A program made the translations under genes and the position numbers. Under the pieces are notes generated by a model that did not search any database, was not told the origin of the DNA, and saw only the letters and a list, made by a program, of their open reading frames with translations. This document shows positions 25,188 through 31,656 of a DNA stretch of 64,000 bases, in pieces (the first letter of the stretch is position 1; every line of letters begins with the position of its first letter). The stretch is from Paludibacteraceae bacterium (lineage in GTDB: Bacteria > Bacteroidota > Bacteroidia > Bacteroidales > Paludibacteraceae): NCBI GenBank assembly GCA_016297215.1, contig JAEDGZ010000009.1, positions 8,028-72,027 of the forward strand, given 5' to 3'.

Positions 25188-25190
25188 GGA

Positions 25191-25298
25191 CCGCTTCGCT
25201 GTCCGACCGCTTCACTGTCCGACCGCTTCGCTGAAAGATGAAAGATAAAAGACTGATTACCTTTGGAATAATATGTGCGGCATGGAGACCGCACCTCC
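25191..25298 (+). repeat. Repeat mosaic between murC and ftsQ
   Basis: Three 16-base units starting GACCGCTTC (about 25193-25240), heptads GAAAGAT, GAAAGAT, AAAAGAC at 25233-25253, and a copy of the GTGCGGCATGGAGACCGCAC palindrome at 25274-25298, which ends 4 bases before the ftsQ start. Confidence 0.85.
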
Positions 25299-25302
25299 TT
25301 GA

Positions 25303-26034
25303 ATGAATTTGAAAACTGTCATATTGAAATCGCTTGTGGTAGTGGGGTTGGTAGCCCTGCTGGCGGTGGCAGTGGGGACGAGTAGGGGGAAGGACAGAGA
25401 GGAGCGGTGCAAGGAGTTGGTGTGCAAGATAGCCGATGAGGACGAGCGTTCGTATGTGAGCGAGCAGGAGTTGTTCACGCTTCTCAAGCAGCATAATGCC
25501 TACCCCGTGGGCGAGTACCTGCATCGGATTAACCTGCAGCATATGGAGAACATCATCCGCGAGCACCCGATGGTGCGCACGGCAGAGTGCTACACCGCCG
25601 AGGACGGCACTGCGCGAATCCGTGTTACGCAGCGGGTGCCGCTGCTGAAGGTGGTTACCGCTGACGAAGCGTACTATATCGACACCGACCGCCGCAAGAT
25701 GCCGCTGCGGGCGAGCATACACGACACGGTGCCCGTAGCCACGGGGAAAGTGGGCTTTGAGACGGCGTCAACCGTGCTTGCGGACTTCGCGGAGTGGGTG
25801 CAGGAAGATGATTATTGGAGCGCGCGCGTGGAGGCGATAGATATGCGGACACCCAAGCATATTCGCATCAAGCAGAAAGGGAAGCAAGAGGACTTGGTGC
25901 TGGGCGAGATAGACGACTATGAGGGCAAACTGCAGAAAGCCGCCGTCTTCTACCGCCGCACGGCAAGCATAGAGAAACCCCGTTATCGCACCCTTGACCT
26001 CCGCTATCAGGGGCAGGTGGTGGCGGGAAGGTAA
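25303..26034 (+). CDS. ftsQ: Cell division protein FtsQ
   Basis: Bitopic divisome protein linking early and late division components. Short cytoplasmic end, one membrane segment (about residues 8-26, ILKSLVVVGLVALLAVAVG), then the POTRA-like and beta domains in the periplasm (INLQHMENIIREHPMVRTAECY, RIRVTQRVPLLKVV). The 243 residues are typical for Bacteroidota, where the sequence is poorly conserved. The position between murC and ftsA makes the identification secure. Confidence 0.9.
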   Translation: MNLKTVILKSLVVVGLVALLAVAVGTSRGKDREERCKELVCKIADEDERSYVSEQELFTLLKQHNAYPVGEYLHRINLQHMENIIREHPMVRTAECYTAEDGTARIRVTQRVPLLKVVTADEAYYIDTDRRKMPLRASIHDTVPVATGKVGFETASTVLADFAEWVQEDDYWSARVEAIDMRTPKHIRIKQKGKQEDLVLGEIDDYEGKLQKAAVFYRRTASIEKPRYRTLDLRYQGQVVAGR

Positions 26035-26040
26035 GAAGAA

Positions 26041-26089
26041 CCAGGAACCAGGAGCCAGGAATCAGGAACAAAGAGCCAAGAACAAAGAC
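26041..26089 (+). repeat. 7-base tandem array, CCAGGAA type, abutting the ftsA start
   Basis: Seven 7-base units: CCAGGAA, CCAGGAG, CCAGGAA, TCAGGAA, CAAAGAG, CCAAGAA, CAAAGAC. The last unit ends two bases before the ATG at 26091, so the whole ribosome entry region of ftsA is made of repeat DNA. Confidence 0.9.
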
Positions 26090-26090
26090 T

Positions 26091-27374
26091 ATGGCAAAGC
26101 GAGGAAATAGATATCAGAAAGCAACCGAACTGCCTTTGGTGGCGGTGGATTTGGGAAGCAATGGCGTGCGTGCTATGGCGGCGCAGCGTGTGGGAGACGG
26201 TCTGTTTCGGATATTGGGGGTAGAGGAGTGCAACGAGAAGCCGCGGGCGGTGGAGGCAGGTGTGGTGCGCCAGTCGCTTGACACGGGTTTTGCCATCAAC
26301 AAGGTGCTGACCCTGCTGGCGAACCGTATCGGCGTGGAGGAGATTCCGAGCGCTTTCTGCTCGGTAGGCGGGCAGTCGATGGGCGTGGTGGAGGTGATGG
26401 CGAAGCGCGACCAAGTGCGTCGGCGCGAGATACCCGCTACCATGTTAGAGGCGCTGGAAGAGGAGTGCAAGCAGAAGATAGAGAACAAGTACCCGCAATT
26501 AGCGGTGCTGGGTATCGTGCCGAGTTTCTATGTGTTGGACGGCGTGCGGCAGGAGGAAATGCCTGAGCGACAGAGTGCTACCGTGCTCGAAGGGCATTAC
26601 AATGCGTTCTACGGCAACAAAGCGATAGACGCTAACCTCCGCAAGAGTTTTCTGCAAGCGAAGAAAGTGGTGGAGAGCGTGTTTCCGCGCCCCGATGTGT
26701 TGCTCTCGCTGTTTGCCGCCGAAGACGGCAGTCAGATATTAGACGATGGCTGCGCGGTGTTGGATATGGGGCATGAGACTACGACGCTGACGGTCTATAA
26801 GGCAGGCGAGTATATCCTCAACGATGTGGTTGCCCAAGGCGGGGCGCATATCACCCGTTTCTTGCAGCAGCAGGGCGTGAGCGCGAAGACCGCCGAACTG
26901 CTGAAGACCCGATACGGCTATGCGTCGCCCGATCAGGTGGAGAAGAACGTTACCATGCGTATCCCCGCTGCGCCCGAGTTGGGCGGCTATTTCTCGCTGA
27001 CGAGCGAGCAACTGGCGGAGACCATTGCGCAGAAGTTAGACGAGATACTCAGTCCGCTGCTGGAGAAGTTGAACACCTACGCAGGGCGTATCCGCACCCT
27101 TTATATCACAGGCGGCGGCAGCATGCTGCGGGGCGTGGACGACTACATACAGCGGCGCACCGCCATCACCGTCCGCTACGGAGGGCACGACCTGCTTCTG
27201 ACCGCCGACACCGCGGAGCAGTACCTTGAGCCGACCTACGCGCCGCTCGTGGGGACGATACTGCTCGGGCAAGACTATCGCGACAGGCATCAAGACCGCG
27301 TCATCAAAGGGGCAGAGAGCCTGATAGGAGAAACGAAGAAGAGACTGATAGACCTCTTCTCGGAGCAGGAATGA
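26091..27374 (+). CDS. ftsA: Cell division protein FtsA
   Basis: Actin-like protein that tethers FtsZ to the membrane. N-terminal VAVDLGSNGVRAMAAQ holds the phosphate 1 loop, AVLDMGHETTTLTVYKAG the phosphate 2 loop and YITGGGSMLRGVDDYI the adenosine motif. The C-terminal RLIDLFSEQE can serve as the amphipathic membrane helix. The 427 residues are normal. The stop (27372-27374) is followed at once by a palindromic element pair and then ftsZ. Confidence 0.95.
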   Translation: MAKRGNRYQKATELPLVAVDLGSNGVRAMAAQRVGDGLFRILGVEECNEKPRAVEAGVVRQSLDTGFAINKVLTLLANRIGVEEIPSAFCSVGGQSMGVVEVMAKRDQVRRREIPATMLEALEEECKQKIENKYPQLAVLGIVPSFYVLDGVRQEEMPERQSATVLEGHYNAFYGNKAIDANLRKSFLQAKKVVESVFPRPDVLLSLFAAEDGSQILDDGCAVLDMGHETTTLTVYKAGEYILNDVVAQGGAHITRFLQQQGVSAKTAELLKTRYGYASPDQVEKNVTMRIPAAPELGGYFSLTSEQLAETIAQKLDEILSPLLEKLNTYAGRIRTLYITGGGSMLRGVDDYIQRRTAITVRYGGHDLLLTADTAEQYLEPTYAPLVGTILLGQDYRDRHQDRVIKGAESLIGETKKRLIDLFSEQE

Positions 27375-27375
27375 T

Positions 27376-27483
27376 GACCCTCCCCAGCCCTCCCTACAAA
27401 GGGAGGGGGAATATAATGACAATTAACCATTAAGACTATTCTCTCTTCTCTCCCCCTTTGTAGGGGGAGTCGGAGGGGGGCTC
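27376..27483 (+). repeat. 108-base composite palindromic element between ftsA and ftsZ
   Basis: Same plan as the element in korA: a left half GACCCTCCCCAG with CCCTCCCT-ACAA-AGGGAGGG, an AT-rich middle, and an inverted right half with CTCCCCCTTTGTAGGGGGAG ending in GGGGCTC. It starts 1 base after the ftsA stop and ends 15 bases before ftsZ. Confidence 0.88.
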
Positions 27484-27498
27484 AATTACATAAGAACT

Positions 27499-28755
27499 AT
27501 GAACGAAGAATTGATTACTCTCCCTTTGGAGATAGTGGAAGATAGCCTTATCAAGGTGGTAGGCGTAGGTGGCGGCGGTGGCAACGCGGTCAACTACCTC
27601 TACCAGCAGGGAATCAAAGACGTTACTTTCCTTGTATGCAATACCGACAAGCAGGCGATGGGCAAGTTGTCCGTCCCTGCCAAACTGCAGTTGGGTCCCG
27701 GATTGGGTGCTGGCGGCAAACCTGAGGTAGCATGCCAGTACGCCGAACAGTCGCGCGAGGATATCAAGACGGCGCTCAACGATGGCACTAAGATGCTCTT
27801 TGTGGCAGCCGGTATGGGCGGCGGCACGGGCACGGGCGCTTCGCCCATCGTGGCGGAAGTGGCGCAGGAGATGGGAATCCTGACCGTGGGTATCGTTACT
27901 ATCCCCTTCAAGTTCGAGAAAGGGCAGAAGATACACAAGGCGATGGTTGGCGTGGCGAAACTTGCAAAGCATGTGGACGCGCTGCTGATTATCAACAACG
28001 AGAAGTTGAAGGACATCTACCCCGATTTCTCTTTCCTCAACGCCTTCGAGAAATCCAACGATGTGGTCGCCAATGCAGCGCGCGCCATTGCGGAAATCAT
28101 CACCCTGCCGGGTATTGTCAATACCGACTTTGCGGATGTGTATAACACGCTCAAGGACGGCGGCGTAGCGATAATGAACGTAGGTCGCGCCAGCGGCGAG
28201 ACACGTATCACCGATGCTATCAACGATGCGCTTAACTCGCCGCTGGTGAACACCAACGACGTGCACGGTGCCAAGCGACTGCTGCTTCAACTCTACTGCT
28301 CCACGGAGCATGCCATCCAGATGCAGGAGATAGACCAGATAAACGCTTTCGTGGACGAGATAGGCGAGGAGGTGGAGGTGCAGTGGGGCGCCGCGCTGGA
28401 TGAGAAATTAGGCGAGGACGTGCGCGTAACCATCATCGCCACGGGTTATGAGGTGGACGGGCTGCCGACGATAGACACCGAAGACGAGGAGCAGTCGATA
28501 CAAGATGCCATCCGCCAGAACTACGAGACACTCGACAAACCCAAGGAGGACGAGCAGGCGGTAACCATCGACCTGAAGGACACCCTGCAAGCCGCCGATT
28601 CAACTCCTGGCTCTGGTGAGAAAGTTACTCCGCAATGGGGCGACACCCCTACGGCAGACGAGGTGGTGATACACATAGAAGATGATGAGCCTGCCCCTGC
28701 AAAACCTGCAGAGGAGAACACGCAACACCGCTGGGGAGGGTGGCTGAGAAGATAA
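27499..28755 (+). CDS. ftsZ: Cell division protein FtsZ
   Basis: Tubulin-like GTPase forming the division ring. GVGGGGGNAVNYLYQQG near residues 22-38 and the tubulin signature GMGGGTGTGASPIVAEVA near residues 105-122 bind GTP; NTDFADVYNTLKDGG is the T7 loop that completes the partner's active site. The GTPase core ends near residue 330. It is followed by an acidic, variable linker of about 75 residues and a basic end (HRWGGWLRR) that would bind FtsA. The 418 residues are normal. Confidence 0.97.
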   Translation: MNEELITLPLEIVEDSLIKVVGVGGGGGNAVNYLYQQGIKDVTFLVCNTDKQAMGKLSVPAKLQLGPGLGAGGKPEVACQYAEQSREDIKTALNDGTKMLFVAAGMGGGTGTGASPIVAEVAQEMGILTVGIVTIPFKFEKGQKIHKAMVGVAKLAKHVDALLIINNEKLKDIYPDFSFLNAFEKSNDVVANAARAIAEIITLPGIVNTDFADVYNTLKDGGVAIMNVGRASGETRITDAINDALNSPLVNTNDVHGAKRLLLQLYCSTEHAIQMQEIDQINAFVDEIGEEVEVQWGAALDEKLGEDVRVTIIATGYEVDGLPTIDTEDEEQSIQDAIRQNYETLDKPKEDEQAVTIDLKDTLQAADSTPGSGEKVTPQWGDTPTADEVVIHIEDDEPAPAKPAEENTQHRWGGWLRR

Positions 28756-28866
28756 AATGTTAGAACGCGCTTTGCGCTTTCAGACCGTCTTCGGCTGAAA
28801 GATAGTGCTTCGCGCTAAAGGACTTATTTACTCGTAAAATACGAAAACTACGCAAACAAAGTAATA
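28756..28866 (+). repeat. Hairpin-rich gap after ftsZ
   Basis: Short hairpins GCGCTTTGCGC and related GAAAGATAGTGCTTCGCGC units with the shared block CTAAAGGAC, resembling the gaps at 12486 and 25191. One of these may end the ftsZ transcript, but no run of T follows. No gene. Confidence 0.55.
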
Positions 28867-29805
28867 ATGGACAACGAAATGAATCTATTTGACTTGTGTC
28901 TGCTCGCGTGGCGAGGATGCAAGCGTGCTGTGAAAGCACTTTGGCGCACTTTCATGAGTGCAATGCGCCTAACTATCCGTAAATGGTGGATTAGCCTGCC
29001 GGTATTGGCAATTTTCATTGCTGGTGCACTTATCTATACGCGGAAGGACAACTTAACCTATAAGGTGTATGCTGTGGCGAAACTGAATGGTCCTACACTC
29101 AACCTTTTTAATGAGGTATTCCGTCCGTTGCAGTCGGGTGTGTTTTTCAACGGGACTCCCGAGGTGGCACAATATATCTACGACCATACGGCAAGGCGTT
29201 TTGAGACCTTCCCCGTGATAGACTGCCTGCGAGATAATATCATTGATTATGTGGACTTTGACCGCAAGGTGAAGCCTACGGACACGGTGAACTGGCAGAT
29301 GCGCGACCATATCTGTATCCAGTTTCGCATCAAATACTGTGATTTAGGGCAGGTGCTTACCATAGAGAAGCAGTTGCTATCTTATCTCAACGGGAACGAA
29401 GCGATGCAACATGCCTATCGTGCTGCCTTGCCCGTGATGGAACGCAAGGTGCAGTTCTGCCATACGCAGATTGAAAAATTGGATAGTCTTACCTCCTCCT
29501 TCTATTTCAACAACAAAGAGTTGTCCTTGCAAGAGAGTTCCAACAATACGATTGTTACGGGCGAGCAGAGTAATCGCAGCATGGAACTTTTCCTCCCTGC
29601 TATCTATGCGCATATTGACTATACGCAGAAAGTGGATGTGCAACGGGCTGCCTATACGGCACCTGTAGCATTGGAGAGTCATTTCGCCGTAAACCCCGAA
29701 CCGGTGAATAGTCGGGCGAAGATGCTGGTGCTCTTCATCCTTGCTGGCTGGATTGTCAGCCTTGCTATTGCTTGGGGAGTAGAAAAAGCATTTGTCAAAT
29801 TGTAA
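28867..29805 (+). CDS. Wzz-like chain-length determinant family membrane protein
   Basis: A protein of 312 residues with one membrane segment at about 42-59 (WWISLPVLAIFIAGALIY) and a second at about 289-307 (LVLFILAGWIVSLAIAWG), enclosing a periplasmic domain with a predicted helical part. This two-helix layout is that of polysaccharide co-polymerases (Wzz), which set the length of surface glycans, and such proteins are common in Bacteroidales. Sequence identity to classical Wzz is not obvious by eye, so the role is inferred from topology. The AAATTGT heptad array overlaps its last codons. Confidence 0.6.
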   Translation: MDNEMNLFDLCLLAWRGCKRAVKALWRTFMSAMRLTIRKWWISLPVLAIFIAGALIYTRKDNLTYKVYAVAKLNGPTLNLFNEVFRPLQSGVFFNGTPEVAQYIYDHTARRFETFPVIDCLRDNIIDYVDFDRKVKPTDTVNWQMRDHICIQFRIKYCDLGQVLTIEKQLLSYLNGNEAMQHAYRAALPVMERKVQFCHTQIEKLDSLTSSFYFNNKELSLQESSNNTIVTGEQSNRSMELFLPAIYAHIDYTQKVDVQRAAYTAPVALESHFAVNPEPVNSRAKMLVLFILAGWIVSLAIAWGVEKAFVKL

Positions 29806-29820
29806 ATTGTAAAATTGTCA
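29797..29820 (+). repeat. 7-base tandem array, AAATTGT type, overlapping a stop codon
   Basis: AAATTGT, AAATTGT, AAAATTGT. The first unit encodes the last codons and the stop (29803-29805) of the Wzz-like gene. Confidence 0.8.
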
Positions 29821-29845
29821 AATCAAGTAGATTGTCAAATAACAA

Positions 29846-30496
29846 ATGTCTTTTGTAGAAACCATAACATCGTGGTATGCGGCGCACATGAATTACGCCT
29901 CTATCACGGCGCTGATGACCATCGAGTCATCGTTCATCCCTTTCCCCAGTGAGGTGGTGATACCGCCCGCCGTGTATGTGGCGTCGGAGTCGACCAGTGC
30001 GCTCTGCGCTACGGGCAACTACCCCATGGACGTGGCGCTGATAGTGCTCTTTGGTACAATAGGTGCAATGCTCGGGGCAGTCATCAACTACCTGCTCTCG
30101 ATGTGGCTCGGGCGTCCGATTATCTATAAGTTCGCCGACAGCCGCGTGGGACACTTGCTGTTGCTCAATAGCGAGAAGGTGCAGAAGGCGGAGAACTACT
30201 TCAACGACCACGGAAAGGTGAGCACCTTCATCGGTAGGCTCATCCCGGGTATCCGCCAACTCATCAGCATCCCGGCGGGCTTGGCGAAGATGCACTTCGG
30301 GCAGTTCATGCTCTACACTTTCCTCGGGGCATTCCTCTGGAACACCGTGTTGGCGCTGCTCGGCTATATCGCCCACGGGCAGGCGGACCTCATCAACCAA
30401 TACAGCCACGAACTGAGTATCATCATCTTAGCCCTTGTTGGCGTGGTGGTGGTTTACTACGTAGGGAAGATGGTGTATAAGAAAATTAAAAAATAG
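29846..30496 (+). CDS. DedA family membrane protein
   Basis: Integral membrane protein of the DedA/SNARE-associated (VTT) family, some of which recycle undecaprenyl phosphate or phospholipids. Family motifs are MTIESSFIPFPSEVVIPPA near residues 23-41, a glycine-rich segment (FGTIGAMLGAVINYLLSMWLGR), and the signature FIGRLIPGIRQLISIPAGLAKM near residues 129-150. About four membrane segments; the C-terminus is lysine-rich. The 216 residues are complete. A specific lipid substrate cannot be assigned. Confidence 0.92.
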   Translation: MSFVETITSWYAAHMNYASITALMTIESSFIPFPSEVVIPPAVYVASESTSALCATGNYPMDVALIVLFGTIGAMLGAVINYLLSMWLGRPIIYKFADSRVGHLLLLNSEKVQKAENYFNDHGKVSTFIGRLIPGIRQLISIPAGLAKMHFGQFMLYTFLGAFLWNTVLALLGYIAHGQADLINQYSHELSIIILALVGVVVVYYVGKMVYKKIKK

Positions 30497-30545
30497 GTGG
30501 GCTCCGAATACTCTGAATACTCCGAGCACTCCGATAAAATAGTCA
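30497..30545 (+). repeat. 9-base tandem array, CTCCGANNN type
   Basis: CTCCGAATA, CTCTGAATA, CTCCGAGCA, CTCCGATAA in the gap between the DedA gene and nadC, starting a few bases after the stop codon. Confidence 0.85.
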
Positions 30546-30553
30546 AATAATCT

Positions 30554-31423
30554 ATGCAAGCAGAAGAGTTGCGCAGACTGATTGCGCTTTGGTTTGAAGA
30601 GGACATACGCGATGGTGACCACACCTCGCTCAGTTGCATACCGGCTACGCAGATGGGCTGCCAGCAGTTGCTCATCAAGGAAGAAGGTATCTTGGCGGGT
30701 GTGGAGGTAGCGAAAGAGATCATCCGCTATTTCGACCCCGAGTGCCGTATGAAGCAGTATCTTGAAGATGGCGCGGCGGTGAAGCCCGGCGATGTGGCGT
30801 TCCGCGTCTATGGAAAGGAACTGTCGCTACTGCAGATTGAGCGTACCATGCTCAATATCATGCAGCGCATGTCGGGTATCGCCACCACGACGCACCGCTA
30901 CCAGTCGCTGATAGCGGACACGGGCTGCCACGTGCTGGATACGCGCAAGACCACGCCCGGGCTGCGCTATTTGGAGAAAGAGGCAGTGAAGATAGGCGGC
31001 GGCATGAACCATCGTATCGGACTTTTCGACATGATTCTGCTGAAAGATAACCATGTGGACTTTGCCGGCGGCATCACCAACGCGCTGACTCGTGCGCGCG
31101 ACTACTGCCGCGAGAAAGGCAAAGACCTGCGTATCGAGATAGAGACGCGCAACGAGGAGGAGATACGCGAGGCGCTGGCGACCAACATCCCCGACCGTAT
31201 CATGCTGGATAACTTCACCCCCGAGCGCACGAAGCAGGCGGTGGCGCTTATCCGCGACTGGGAGCAGAAAGCAGGTCGCCACATGGAGATAGAGTCGTCG
31301 GGGGGTATCACCATCGACACCCTGCGCGACTACGCCCTCTGCGGTGTGGACTTCATATCCGTAGGTGCGCTCACCCACTCCGTCAAAGGACTTGATATGT
31401 CTTTCAAAGCAGTGAAAGAATAA
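30554..31423 (+). CDS. nadC: Nicotinate-nucleotide pyrophosphorylase (carboxylating)
   Basis: Quinolinate phosphoribosyltransferase of de novo NAD synthesis; cytoplasmic. The start EEDIRDGDHTSLSCIPA, the LNIMQRMSGIATTTHRY segment, the signature VLDTRKTTPGLRYLEKEAVKIGG (read in two parts over residues about 132-156), LKDNHVDFAGG and SSGGITIDTLRDYA with VDFISVGALTHS are all diagnostic. The 289 residues are normal. Partners nadA and nadB are not in this window. Confidence 0.97.
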   Translation: MQAEELRRLIALWFEEDIRDGDHTSLSCIPATQMGCQQLLIKEEGILAGVEVAKEIIRYFDPECRMKQYLEDGAAVKPGDVAFRVYGKELSLLQIERTMLNIMQRMSGIATTTHRYQSLIADTGCHVLDTRKTTPGLRYLEKEAVKIGGGMNHRIGLFDMILLKDNHVDFAGGITNALTRARDYCREKGKDLRIEIETRNEEEIREALATNIPDRIMLDNFTPERTKQAVALIRDWEQKAGRHMEIESSGGITIDTLRDYALCGVDFISVGALTHSVKGLDMSFKAVKE

Positions 31424-31475
31424 AATTCATGCCTATCTGGCAATGTGCAGCATGTAGATTTATATGCTGATCTCA

Positions 31476-31508
31476 GTTAGTGATTAGTTAGTGATTAGTT
31501 AGTGATTG
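31476..31508 (+). repeat. 11-base tandem repeat, three units
   Basis: GTTAGTGATTA twice plus one copy with a changed last base. Same unit as 49319-49417 and the complement of 2388-2442. Confidence 0.92.
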
Positions 31509-31558
31509 CCGAGGCAATAACAAGGTCTAAACTTGCTAATATCGAACTTCTAAAAACA

Positions 31559-31593
31559 GCACGAGGCAATCTAATTTTTAGGTTGCCTCGTGC
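31559..31593. terminator. Bidirectional terminator between nadC and the TonB receptor
   Basis: GCACGAGGCAATCT pairs with AGGTTGCCTCGTGC around a 7-base loop: 14 pairs, one of them G-T. On the minus strand five T follow within the next few bases; on the plus strand there is a weaker T-rich tail. It sits between convergent genes. Confidence 0.85.
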
Positions 31594-31656
31594 CGTTTAT
31601 CTGCATCTCTATGGTGTGTATAGCTCTCAAATGCTGGCTTTTTCCAACGAAAAGTC

